Source of the DNA: Paramacrobiotus metropolitanus
Taxonomy: Eukaryota; Tardigrada; Eutardigrada; Parachela; Macrobiotidae
DNA: 64,000 nucleotides
Assembly (NCBI RefSeq): GCF_019649055.1
Contig: NW_026570291.1
Coordinates: 372,001-436,000 of the forward strand
Direction: 5' to 3'
Shown here piece after piece: positions 30,579 through 42,668 of the stretch. The position numbers and the translations under genes were made by a program. Under the pieces are notes generated by a model. It saw only the letters and a program-made list of their open reading frames with translations. It made no database searches and had not been told where the DNA came from. Within the stretch, counting starts at the first letter, position 1. Each line of letters opens with the position of its first letter.

Positions 30579-32826
30579 CTACTTTGCACTTTTTGATCTA
30601 CCGCACAAAATCCGTGAAAAAGCTGTTCGCAGATCGGGTAGCGCAATTATAAAAAGGATCGGGTCCACAAGTGGCTGGAATAAGAAAAGAGCTTCCGTTA
30701 TCTGATAAACTTTTAGTACCTTTAATAAGTATCATGTCATAAGTACAAACTTAGTACTAGAAAACATTTATTATAAAAACACTTCCTCAATGCTATCCTG
30801 ATCGAGAATTGTACCCATTACACAAATCGCATTCTCCCGTTGTATCTGAATAGGGAGTCGCTGTCTAAAAAACCGTTTCGCACGTTTCTGGCCTGTGGCG
30901 GTGGCGATACCGCTTCCAACCTTCTCCACAAGCCTTTTTGTTCCATCTCCCCACGGTCCGTAAATTTCGAATGCTGCCGCCATGAAGTTATACCGTGGCT
31001 CCAGCCAGCTTTGGTTCGTCAGTTTTGCTCTTTCGGCGTGTTCAGCTGCGGCCCCGGCATTCATTGAGGTGCGATCAATATACGTGTGTGTGTGTGTGTG
31101 TGTATACGATCAATATACGTTAGCAAGTGTGTCCACGCGTCACTTGACAGCCAGCGGCTTTCCCATGGTACGAGTGATCACATCCGGCCTTTTGCGATCC
31201 TTCGCTGAGACCTTTCGGCTCCATTCTGGCTGGGAAACCGGCTGTCTTTAGTCCTCGGGTGAGCTCCCCACTGATACCGTCGTCGTGGCAGCCGTCCGGC
31301 AGATTGTTTGCAGCGGAGTCCGTGCCGGCCTAATTCGCCACCCGATCCGCCGCACACGCACACGTGCGGGGATACGATTGGTACACCCAAACGCAACGCA
31401 ACGCTGATGCGGAGAGCATTATTTTCCAGCAGATTACCGAGGCTTGCTGCGGGCAGTGCATGGATCCATACGCCAGATTCCGGGACTGAAACAGCCTTCA
31501 GGTGAGCGACCTCATCCTTTGTAATACGCAATGAGGTCAGCCTAGAAAATGCGTACAGCGTCGTAGACGTGTCCCAGGCCTTCTGAACGTGTCGCAGTGC
31601 CACCGCCGGGAGATCGTCTGTGTTGGCGATAACCTTCCAGGCACGAGTGGCGACGGTTACATCCGTTGGCTTAGGCGTCGGACACAGCTTGGAGATCAGT
31701 GGGTGCAGCGAGGAGGCCGATGCCAGATAGGCAGAGGGAGCTAGCTTCTCGGTGCGTCTGATCCCCAAACCGCCTAGACGAACGGGAAGGCATGCCTGGA
31801 GCCACGTGGGATAGTCCATCCGTACGTTAGTGATGGATCCTATTGCGTCACGGAACATGTGATAAACTTGATTATCCGGAATCATGCCCATATAAGAGGT
31901 TACTGCATAGTAAAAATATATAGGACACAAGCAAATCGTTGGTCCCGTCAGTATGATAAACGCGTATTTATTCTCCATTTTTCCAGATTTCGACCGTATT
32001 CTGGTTTGGTTTATTTCCATGTTTGTTGACGCATCATTACTGGTAACCGTGACGGTGTACACTGAGCTTGTTGCCACAGCCTGAATTACACGCTGCACCG
32101 GCATTGCGCTTTCTGGCGCTTCCGTTGTGTTGACCTTTGGAGTAACAACGGCATGGAATGACCGGCTTTTCCACCTCGCATACCACAAATAGGGACAAGA
32201 CAGAATCACGACGGCCATTGGTAAAAGATACACCACAAACTGCATCATCATGCACCAATTTTTCAGGGCTGTGGTGTTGACATCACAGCCGGTGGTTGTT
32301 GCTGGTAAACGATAAAACACGGCATCCAATACCACAGCCGGTAAACATAGGTAGTGCACGTACATCCACATTCCCACACACAGAACTATGGCGGTTTTTT
32401 TAGTGTTGCGATTGCGGTACAAATAGGGAAGGTCACGGCCCACACGCGATTCAGGGTGATGAGGAGGTGAGCGTTAATCAAGACTCGACTGATGACGTAA
32501 ATATTGTACAAGAAGACAGTGCATGCGGTGTTGCTGAGACGTCATACCGAGAAAATGTAGTAAATGATCTCCATGGGATTGTTGATCACGACGTAGCAGA
32601 GATCCGCTGACAGAAGGCATCCGAGGTAAATATTAAATGGGCAATGAAGGCGACTGTCGGTGATGAATAAAAGTAGGACGGTGCAATTAAGGACGAGAGA
32701 GCAGGGGAGAACTATTATTTTGTTGACGCTGTAAGATGACTTTTCGAGAATCTGCTGATGCGTTAACGACGAGACTATTGATGCATTAAAGACATTCTTA
32801 TGGTCTTGCAAGCAGACTGAAAGCAT
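30579..32826 (-). pseudogene. GPCR copy P3, broken and carrying a LINE insertion
   Basis: ATG 32826 begins the N-terminus, TM1 and TM2 (FNIYLGCLLSADLCYVVI). A TGA at 32542-32544 replaces the Trp codon of the conserved W-R-L-S-N. TM3 continues in frame (HLLITLNRVWAV) until about one base is lost near 32425. TM4-TM6 read in a new frame (LPMAVVILSC, ICLCPIYFYY). At 31860 the receptor is cut by a LINE fragment. The last part (VYQITEALF, QPLVDPILF, ALPDLRTAF) resumes at 30712 and ends TAG at 30579-30581. Part of TM6 (M-V-C-W) is also missing. The copy is dead at several points. Confidence 0.85.
30713..31859 (-). mobile_element. 5'-truncated LINE fragment inside GPCR P3
   Basis: Encodes, in sense with the receptor, the C-terminal part of a non-LTR retrotransposon ORF: PVRLGGLGIRRTEKLAPSAY, then a cysteine/histidine motif CVCGGSGGELGRHGLRC, then in another frame the terminal A-G-A-A-A-E-x-A-E and Y-G-P-W-G-D blocks. 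The reverse transcriptase core is absent. The 10-bp TGATAAACTT at 30703-30712 and 31860-31869 is the target duplication. A (TG)n run near 31085-31103, flanked by two copies of GATCAATATACG, sits where the frame changes. A second fragment of the same family lies at 52325-52600. Confidence 0.85.
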
Positions 32827-33419
32827 TGAAGATCCGATGTTAATTTTAGCAGTGTAAACTGGACTTTAATTGGATCCATGGAACGGGTAATCCAGCATTT
32901 CAGGCAATGATTCGAATATGCCGGGACATGAGTTTCTTCGTCATGAATATCTGTTCGATGCCGAATATTAATGATCAAAGTACCTTTACGTGCATGGAAA
33001 CCGTTAGATTGATCGTGAATGTAACGGTAAATCGCACTTATGACTGTGTCACCGTCGACTATAGAATAATACTGTATACTGTATCTGTACGTGTAACTTC
33101 AAAATACTTTTAGCGAATATGATTATTTATTATTATTCTGGTAATAATCATTTACATCCAATTAACAATCTGCTGTTCAGATCGGCTGAACGGCATTTTT
33201 TGGTTTAAAATTGAACATGATTACTACGTGCGGAATCACGTAATGGAAGATTCAGTGACTTCCTTGGTTGACCTTTCCCAGGCTTAACTATGGTTTGCAG
33301 AGTGTTCGCTTGAACGTTGTACTGGTTTATTTTAATCACAAAAATTAGTGAATTTGTCAAACCGCATAGTGATCATAAAAAGTTCTATTCCATGAAATCA
33401 ATATGTCCACATTTAATTT
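32827..33419. other. Intergenic between GPCR P3 and lipocalin C
   Basis: Its left end matches the P2 upstream flank (see 29344-30578). Nothing else is recognised. Confidence 0.4.
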
Positions 33420-34630
33420 TTAGGACTCAACGGTACCCTGGAATGCAGTTCGCAGACTCTGAAAACAACTGCTGCCATTCGTCCGTGGACAGGACGGTAG
33501 CACGTCAAGCCACTCAAATATGACGAAATCCTTGGCGTCCAAACAATACCGCTGTACACCTTGATTGACAGCGGCGTTGATGGTGGCCTTTTCGGCTGCC
33601 GTAATATCTTGTGGCTTTTTTCTGGTATTGACGTACAGATAGGGGAAACTGCACAAGCCCGTAGGCTGGCGTCCGAAGCAGGAGTGGAAAAAAGCGTACG
33701 TGTCGTAGTCCGTTGACCACGCTATTGTGTCGTCGATGGCTACAGAGACAAATACTAGTTAAAATAGCCAAAACAGCAAATGTCCTGCTGAGTTGTTGTA
33801 ATTGTAAACTGACCAACGGGTGCGTCCGTATTGGTGAGATTGAAGAACAGGCCAATCTGTCGTCCGTCAACGGTGATATAGGCTATATCGTGTAGATATC
33901 GACACGTGGTGTCATCCAGCGGATAGAATGTCTGCTCTTGAATGAAGATACTGGCCGGGAGATCGGTAGTCGGGAAGTGACCTTGACCGAGACTGGTGTA
34001 ATAGTTTATGGTGTTGACGGACACGGAATCCTGGGTGATGTTAGGAAACCAAGCAGAATACGCGTACCACACGCCAACAAGCTGATGTCAAAAATAACAT
34101 CATTTACGGAATTTTTAATTATAGGTAATCGGATGTACGGCTGGCAATCGCCGGTTCAGTGAATTTGCATAAAAAGCGCCAGTGATGTAATACAAATTAA
34201 CTGAGTTGTTCGCGAAATTAGTGATAGAATTACTGAAAGTAGAGGTGCATAAAACGTCAGTTAACTTTATTACGCACAATTTTTACAAAATACCGGTAAT
34301 TAGAAATTTTCTGTTTGCAGATTCGTTATCAGAAGGCAAATAACACACCTTTTCGGGATCAATTTTCTGTCCACGAATAATATTAGGGACTCCGCATTGC
34401 TGGGGCTGTTGAACGGAATACGAGTTGCTATCCTGATAATCTAAGTTGTTCGCGTAATTGTAGCTGTTGCTGTCGGAATATGCCGCTACCAGCTGAATGA
34501 GTTCTGTAACCAATGGTAAAATTTATCGAAAACTATAAACGCACATAATATTATATAACTGCCACACATACGTACTAATAATATGAATAAAATATCCAAC
34601 GTTTTGAAAAATAAATTTCGGGTTTCGCAT
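33420..34630 (-). CDS. Lipocalin-like secreted protein, gene C (265 aa)
   Basis: Deduced exons are 34630-34576, 34503-34349, 34081-33814 and 33739-33420 (798 nt; phases 1, 0, 1). Signal peptide MRNPKFIFQNVGYFIHII and a short linker rich in Y, S and N. Exon 2 ends with CGVPNIIRGQKIDPEK, the segment just before the barrel. Exon 3 begins LVGVWYAY (G73-x-W75) and holds the family phrase ITVDGRQIG. Exon 4 has WSTDYDTY (D170) and FPYLYVNTRKKPQ. D is its closest relative in the window (shared YYTSLG-GHFPTTD, YLYVNTRKKPQ). Probably a secreted small-ligand carrier. Confidence 0.75.
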
Positions 34631-35954
34631 TGTGCTTCGCAATTTTCAAGCTAAAGGTTTTGGTATACTCAAAGATATCGTAAATTTAACTATATCGATA
34701 CAATGGTCTAATTAGATGGTGAGCAATTTTTCAATAAAACAGCCGTAAAAGTCAACTCGATCATTATCATAAAATTTTTCAACATGAGCGCGTTCTTTTC
34801 GTTATGATGTTCGTTGTCGCCTGGTATTTCAGGTTTCTAGTTGCGGTCTGTGATAGATATATCAACTAATACTTCGAGCTTATAATTTACGCGCTTAGCG
34901 GATAATGCATGTATGCAATTAATGAAAGTTTGCGTTAGTAAGGCTGGTCAGCACAGCTGAAATTTTGACAATCGCTTTGATGGATTTGTGCGTGACTTTA
35001 CTGTATACGAGGCATACAGTGCGCGTGCTTGCAAAGAAGATAAATATCGGTTTCATGATACGTTGCAGAACGATCGAACGGCCAACAATCGATTTATGAA
35101 ATTTATATGTGTAGGAAGTAGACAAATGAATTAAACGGCTGAATTATGCCTGCTAATTGAAGTATTAGTAGGTATGCATGATCTGTAAATAACTTGATGA
35201 CTAGAAAAGGAATTTAAACGTTAAATTAAACCACATGGCTGATCAAAACAATTCTGTTCTCCAACCACAAAATCACGGATTTAGTGTACCTGTAAAAATT
35301 TGTTGTGGAAAACTGCACGAAGGTCATTCTTATTTAAATGGATGTCATAAAGTGTTGAGTGCTGCACTAATGGTAAAGCCGCCAAGGGAACGCATCTGTA
35401 AGCACTTTCGCCATCCATTCATGTTTTCCTTTTAAGCAGTACAATATCGTGCTCGATTTTTCTGTGAGTCTACGCAATAAAATGGAACGTGGAATTGGAC
35501 ACTGGACACTCAACGTTTACAAATGCTGTTGTTGTTTATATACCTTGACACGGCTGTCCATGGTTCGATAGTTATACCGGCCTTGTTAAGACGTTTTATG
35601 TTGTCCAGTAACCTCATTTATGTCCTGTCCATGCTATTCAAATCGGCGAAATCCAGTACTAAACGTTTACTGCTGTATGTAGGTAGTACTTGTGCGTATT
35701 GTTAGTTTTCATACACCGTCAGTGATTATGATCATAAATCAAGTCAATAATTATAAAGGTGTTGTGAAATGGAATCGTCGGCAAATTACCACTTTATGTA
35801 CGTTCGCCGGCTAAACGGCATCTACGGCTCGTATAATGCACCTAACTGGTATTCGTAAGTACTACTTGGATTCAGCCAAAAGAATTACTTAAACAAAGCT
35901 GTACGTTACGGTTCCACCATTTCATGGTACCACAATTAACTAATGAATTTGCAG
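34631..35954. other. Intergenic between lipocalins C and D
   Basis: A 66-codon plus-strand ORF at 35235-35435 has no recognisable feature and I do not call it a gene. No repeat or RNA is recognised. Confidence 0.4.
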
Positions 35955-37623
35955 TTAATCTGTATCTTCTAAATTGGCTTGGAAGGCTGGCAGTATAGTC
36001 TGGAAACAATCGTCTTGCATATTGCGGGGACATGGAGGCAAGGCATCGACCCACGGGAAGGGCAAAAAATCCGAAATATCCAAACAGTACGATCGTGTAT
36101 GAAAGTTAACTGCATCGGCAATTTTGCGCTTTTCTTTTGAGTTCAACTCTTGTGGCTTTTTCCGTGTGTTGACGTAGAGATATGGATAATCACACACGCC
36201 CGTGTCCCAGTTAGCTATGAAACAGGAATGGAAGAAAACCATGCTGTCGTAATCGGTTGTCCAGAAAATAGAGTTATCGATGCCTGCAACAACATACGGT
36301 TCTGAAATCTAAAAACCACGAAGTTGAAAGCTGTTAGACGCAATGTATTGTAAATTTACCTTCCTTCAGAATATAAGTACTGCTGATAACTTCTTCAATA
36401 ACCTGCCGCGCAAAAATTTTGTATTTTTCAAATTCTGTTATAATAGATACGAAAATTTGTACAATGTACAGGTATTGCAGTTCATTATTATGTCTTTGTA
36501 TTTAAGGTTTACTCTCCTTATGGAACTGTACAAAGAAACGCAATATTATAACTCCCTAGCATTAACACGATTTCGTACATGTTGCCAAAAGATTTCCTTG
36601 TGCAGCATGTGTACCGTACCAGTTCTTATAAACATACATAACACGGAAATATTTATGCTCTGTATCCTTTTTTTATCAACTGTAATTCACTACTTACTGA
36701 CAGGCTGGTCAGTATTGGTGCGATTGAAGTATATTCCGATCTGCCGTCCATCAACCGTAAAATAACACGCTTCGTTCAGATATTGACAAGAAGTGTCATT
36801 ATCTTGTTTATAGAACACCTGCTCCTGTGTGGCAATATATGCCGGGATGTCGGTCGTAGGAAAATGACCTCTTCCCAGACTAGTGTAATAATTAATCGTG
36901 TTAATAGGAATGGATTCCGGGATGATATTTGGAAAGTACACCAGGTAAGAATACCATGTACCCATGAACTGGAACAGCACCATTGGTAAATCAACCATAT
37001 GTGGCTCGAAAAGTACACCAGCACTCTTGCAACTGCGTAATTTTTTCACACAATACCCCGCAGTCTCACGGAAACCAAAATACTGACTTCTTTGAAATAA
37101 TTTAATTTACGGTACCTTTTCTGGATCTATGTACTGGCCTCGGATTACATTGGGGATGCCGCAACCACCACGATTCGGGCTAGCCAAAGTTATATAATCG
37201 CTTCCGGTTGAAATGTAGGCCATTGCCCAGGAAATGCAGTGCGCGACTGCAATTGATTGGTAAGTTTAGTAATCATGCAGGCATAAGACGGAACAACTAC
37301 CCGCACCTACTGACGTGTTACAGTATATCACTACCTGTCTCATTAATTAAGCGCAATTTGTGCTAGTTTAACGACTAATGTGTTTTTTTACCATTCGCCT
37401 ATAAATTTTACAGCTGACACGAATTTCGGTAAATGAAGTGCACAAGACGCTAAATCACGGTATCGAAATGAAAGGATTAAAGCAATGATTAACTATATAA
37501 ACAATACAGACTGTATATTAATCAGACAGTATAATACTTTACAGAACATTCAATATAGAACCAGTGTAGTATGTAATCAGAGGTTTACTTACCGGCAAAA
37601 TATGACGTTGTAATGCTGGACAT
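35955..37623 (-). CDS. Lipocalin-like secreted protein, gene D (253 aa)
   Basis: Deduced exons are 37623-37593, 37246-37116, 36968-36698 and 36283-35955 (762 nt; phases 1, 0, 1). The first exon encodes MSSITTSYFA, which with exon 2 (VAHCISWAMAYIS) makes the signal peptide. Exon 2 ends CGIPNVIRGQYIDPEK. Exon 3 begins FMGTWYSY (G57-x-W59) and includes FTVDGRQIG. Exon 4 has FWTTDYDS (D155) and YPYLYVNTRKKPQ. The exon 1 call rests on a GTAAGT donor in the right phase and is the least certain part. Same probable role as the other copies. Confidence 0.74.
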
Positions 37624-39366
37624 TTCTAAAAGTCATCGGAAATACTAATATGACTGATGCATACTTTCGTGGTGATATACAAAGCTGCAAAAACGTATTC
37701 TAATGTTTACACGATTCCCGCTGGCTTTTACTTGCAATGTAGTACGATCGTCACCCTTAATTGTCTGGTTTATCGAATGTTCTGGCAAGAGTACCAGCCA
37801 AAACCTTTAAACAAATGTGGTCAACACCGAAAACATTTACGACATCATAGCAATCACTCTCATTCATCATGTGAGGTACAACAATGCTAGTGTCACTGGC
37901 GTCGAATTTAGAGCTCTTCTGGCGCGTTGTCGCAATTTCAGATTCATGTCTGACCTTGTCGTCATAGTCACAATTCTCAAATACGAGCATCTACGGTAAA
38001 CAGTTAGGCAATTAAGTTCATGAAGCAATTCTCGAATATTGGCGACGTTCGCACATGCAAAGATGGATTGTAGTCAATATCATATGACTGAGAGCGAATC
38101 GACAGCAGCAGACTGTTCATTTTCTTACTTTTTTACAGTTTCGTTTGGTCGGTAACCTAACTTGTATTTAACATCGTAAGCTTACATTATCAATTATTTT
38201 GATTCCTGATTTTTGCGGGTACAGGACAATACTGCTTTGGCTTAGATCAAAAGTAAAACCATCCATCCTGAACAATCAGTTACGTCTTTAGCGCTGTCAA
38301 GAGGTTTTAGTTTTACTCGTACCAAAGCGCCCAAAACTGCCGTTGCATCAATCATCTATTAAGCGCTGCCTCCCCTTAGCAGGAGTAGTACCACAGACCC
38401 ATTACATGCCATCGCCACTGTTCATCACGTACGAATAGACCCAAAAATTCTGTGCCTCTTTGCCCGGGCTGTTTTCCCCTGCATGATACTAGCCTGGTAC
38501 CAACGCATCGTGGTGGTTCGCGGACACGATGGTAACATCTCCTGCTGGCTTTCTGAAGAGTCCAGCCATACACTCACGTACTAAAGTGCTGCATCACTTT
38601 TCCGGTTTCGAACTTTATGCAGTCGTAACAACTTCCTTCTGGTCGCATAGCTCTTCTAACGGCATAGCTCTTCGCTGACTGCCAGTGCCCACTGCCCAGT
38701 CCCATGCAGTTTTGGTCGATTAGGCGATACACGTACTCTGTTCCGGTGATGATCCATAAGGCTACAAGCCGCCAATTCAATAATAGCTCCCGCTCTCCCG
38801 AAGGCACTTCCCTACTTGAATATAATTAAGACAGTGGTAATCTGAATTCTACATCTGTCATGCGCAGTAGGTGTTGCACAACGAGGATCTAAACTTATAG
38901 CCTCACTGCAATGTGAGAGATAATTATGCTCGCCTCTTTACGAAAACCGGAGAACCGGCACTGGCAAATGTACATAGGAGGAAAGCGTGCGATCGCAATG
39001 GAGGAACCGTTACTGTTATGCAGCAGTCAGCATTGATCATCCATTTACTTAATTTATTCACTGTATTATGAACTGTTTAATTATTTACTACAATCTTTGC
39101 AGTTAACTTTGTTGTAACAAAAGAATACGAGTACCACACAACCAGACTTCGCAAATTGCACGCGATATTTACTATTTTGCATGTGCCGTACTGCCATCAT
39201 GAATGATGGAAATGGCCTTGCAAAGGTCATCCTTTGTTGTTAACGTATAAATACATGGAACTTGCAATAAATTAGGTTTTAGATAAAGCACCAGAGCATA
39301 TTTCGGCACCGAAAGCTAATCCAAATGTGCTACATGGTCTTCCAAGTTTGTAAACGAAATATTACA
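37624..39366. other. Intergenic between lipocalins D and E
   Basis: Mostly unremarkable. The 38376-38807 part has higher GC and two adjacent minus-strand frames, listed separately. No RNA gene is recognised. Confidence 0.4.
38376..38807 (-). CDS. Unassigned coding-like segment (possible exons)
   Basis: Two abutting open frames on the minus strand with a protein-like, higher-GC composition: 38807-38574 (contains ALWIITGTEYVYRLIDQNC and RPEGSCYDCIKFETG) and an overlapping frame further on. They might be exons of one gene or a decayed gene; a GTACGT at about 38578 could be a donor. I recognise no family and could not build a complete model. Confidence 0.2.
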
Positions 39367-41006
39367 CTACGTGAAAGTCTCCGCAGTATTATAAAACGCA
39401 TTTCCTACGTTTTGAAAGCATGGCGAGCCACTAATTCGGGGACAATCGGCTTTACTGTCAATCCAAATTTGAATAAGGAAAGCGCTGATGTCCAGACAAA
39501 AAGGCTTGAGTGCGTTGTTTATTGCATCGGTCATTTTCTGCTTTTCGGCTCCCGTTACGTCTTGTGCCTTCTTGCGCGTGTTGATGTAAATGTCCGGTAG
39601 CACACAAAATCCCGTTGTAGTATTGGTTAGATAGCACACATAGAACAGGGAAAATACGTCATAGTCAGTTGCCAGAACAATGGCGTTGTCAACACCTGTC
39701 GAGAACCAGCCAATGAGGAACAGAGTTACAACAAGTAAGTATGTAAACGCTAAGCGGTTTTGCCAAGTGCAGTTTGTAGAACCACGATAGAACTGGTACT
39801 ACAAACGGCACAGCCAGCCATAGCATTTGCATTTATTTTGCTTTAAATGGTTTGATAGGTTGGCATTTTAACGGTCTATTTTAATGTTTGATTACGGTAA
39901 CTGACTATCTGGCAATCCGGTGTTACAGTCATATCACTACTATGCGCTTTATGGGATGATCCTCTTCAGTCTTTCTCACCAACTGTCTCTGTCAGCACAA
40001 CGGGATCCACCGGATTGAAGTAAACCCCAATCTGTCGTCCATCATTGGTCATGTACGATATTTCGTGGTTGTACTGACAAGTGGAATCGGTAGCGTTCCA
40101 GTAGAAAGACTGTTCCTGGTACATAATGCTAGCCGGTATTGTGGTTGTTGGAAATAAACCGTTCCCCAAACTCTCGAAGTACTGGATATTATTAACGGCG
40201 GCACCGACACTGCCGTTGGGGTCGATTCCAATATACCAGTTCCCGTACCCATACCATATTCCCGTCATCTGAATTTAAATGTTTTCAACGCCGGTATATG
40301 TAAATGCCATGGCTGAACGGTAATTACCAACTAAGTTAAACAGGTAAAGGTTCCCATACAAAGGCTCTAGATCCCTGCAAGTAGAATCAGCGATACAAAA
40401 TAGCCAATTTATTGGACGCACCTTATCTACATCGATATTTTGCCCGCGAACGGCATTGGGTATTCCACAGAAACCATTTGACGGGTTTCCGGTAGTACTT
40501 GGTGATAGCGTGGCACTAGCCGTGTTGGAGTAATTGTCCAGACCGACATAAGGTGGGTAAGTAGCTGAGCTCTGTGCGGATACCGTTCGTAGGAAGCCTA
40601 AAGTAAGACAAAAGTAGTGTTACTGTAAAAGTTTCCATTATGTCACAGAACTCAATACACAGCTATACTTGGGATAGTCGCGAGCTAATTCATAGCATAC
40701 ATTAAAAGAGCCACCAAACTGATCACGAATAGAAGCACGGTATAACTAGTTTGAGTTAAGTCACTTGACCGACACTAGTCTCATGATCTCATCCAACGCC
40801 GGTATGCGATTTCATAGTCTAGCAGCGTATTTAGTAAGTACTTTAAATCGTTTACAAGTAATCGGTGGCGGAATTTGGAAACAAAAAGTCACTAAAATAT
40901 AGATTGTCTGATTATCTGTAGGTGATGCTATACTGAAGCACTCTAAGTCCAACCTACCGATTACGATAAAAAAATTCCGTGTATCTTTGAAGTGGAAAAA
41001 ACTCAT
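39367..41006 (-). CDS. Lipocalin-like secreted protein, gene E (280 aa)
   Basis: Deduced exons are 41006-40958, 40597-40422, 40268-39980 and 39695-39367 (843 nt; phases 1, 0, 1). Signal peptide MSFFHFKDTRNFFIVIGFLR with likely cleavage after VSA. Exon 2 adds a long Ser/Thr/Asn/Tyr-rich linker before FCGIPNAVRGQNIDVDK. Exon 3 starts MTGIWYGY (G78-x-W80) and has MTNDGRQIG. Exon 4 has LATDYDVF (D182) and PDIYINTRKKAQD. The N-terminal linker is longer than in C and D. Presumed secreted ligand binder; ligand unknown. Confidence 0.75.
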
Positions 41007-42668
41007 GATTCATCAGAGAATTAAGATGATTGATTGTGGATAGTGGAGCAGTCCCAAAGACATAAATGCTGGTCCACAAGCAAAACAACTTGAGATGAAT
41101 AAGATTTTACTGTACAATTGTATCGTGATCAGATGCATGTGTTGCTTTGATTTGACACGTAAAAATTGTTAGCAGCCTTTGCCTGAGCATGAATTACCGT
41201 CAATAACTGAAGTTTGGTAATTTCCGCAAAGTGGCTTATCGTAACCGTTCTCTCATTGTCCACATTAATTAATACGTAAATTGTCAATTCATGTTAGGTA
41301 TATTTAAGTTCTTTGACATTGAATCAGCCTTACAAAATCCGTGTTTTCGACACCGCTATTTGTATTAGACAGGTGCACCACTGCTCGTAATTAAGCTGTA
41401 GCAAATGTCGGATTTTGTATCTACAATTAAACCATCAAACAGAACGAACGATGATTGCACTGTGTTCTGCAGACACAATAGTTAACTGTAGTGTATTTAA
41501 ACGTTTTACATAAGATACGGCTCCGGGATGCATTGCATTTAGTCCGGTCATATCTACTGTATTATGCACACGATATTAAAGCGATACTCGAGCTTGGAAA
41601 AGCGTGTAACTGACACTAACGTAACTTTGTAATTAAAACTTAAGTTTAACTGTTACAAGGTCAGTTTTGTACGAACCCAGACAATATCGCGTTACAAACT
41701 GCATAACAGCATTTAGCAGCAGCAATTACAAAAAGTAGCAATTTGATAAACTTTGCAACAGATGTGTCAAGAATAAACGATGAATCTGCGTGAACGATTT
41801 CGATTTTAATTAAACACCTGAAAGAAATTAAAATCTGTAATGATAAAAAACATTTGGCTAAATCATAATATAAATTCGAGCGGAGCATACATCGAGTTTG
41901 CAGCTAGAAATGCAGCTGACTAATTTGTATACCTTCTAATAACAATGGCATATACCGAATTTTCTTCGACTTTTTTTATGGATTTTAGCAAGCTGAAATT
42001 AACCTGGTTTCGTTATTTCCAAATAAAATCTTATCAGATAAGTATTTTTATAAGTATTGTTTTATGATAAGTAATTTTTCAAGATCAGCAATACTTTGGG
42101 CAAAAATGCTTTTTTATTCGAGAGCATTCTTCCTGACCTCACAACACGTTTCTAGATTATCCGCAATATGCTTCTCTGCATCTGGAATTATTTGGTAGGC
42201 AGAAAAATTAGGTTGCTTTGTATTCTCATTGTGGAAGATGCGTTGTATTCTCCCTATAAAATACGAAACCAACAGCTGTACTTCTTATATGCACGTCCTT
42301 GGGGAATACCTTCAGCTACACAACGGATTATAACTGCATTGTAAGTGGACAGTGTTTTCCCACATGTACAAAGCACGTCTAATTAAGGTGCCAGTGTTTT
42401 CTCACAAACGCCGCAACTACCCGGAAACCATCCCGAATAATGGCACGCACTGGTGGATGACACAAAGGCGTAAGGCCCCGAACGTGTAATTCGCCGATGC
42501 GCTCACATGGACGCTATAATTACAGCTACTACAAGCGCAGTATTCGGCAAAAGCCAAACTGCTGGATTTCTGCCTTGGCTTGTTCGACATTCGCCGGAAA
42601 TCATTTGTATCACTTACTAAAAGGCTACCTTACTGCGTTTGTGACCTTTTTATGAAACTAACTTTGCA
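41007..42668. other. Intergenic upstream of the intact GPCR
   Basis: AT-rich, with no exon, RNA or repeat that I can support. It must hold the promoters of lipocalin E (minus) and of the GPCR (plus), which are divergent here. Confidence 0.4.

Noticed and set aside
31085-31103. TG run as a regulatory repeat
   Set aside because: A plain microsatellite within LINE sequence.
31178-32443. A 421-codon minus-strand ORF as one gene
   Set aside because: Its first half is GPCR P3 and its second half a LINE fragment joined at a target duplication; it also lacks the receptor N-terminus.
699-41006. Lipocalin-like genes as the SAHS family of tardigrades
   Set aside because: They have a signal peptide, G-x-W-Y and T-D-Y motifs and several cysteines in four exons, which fits lipocalins better; I cannot exclude a distant link.
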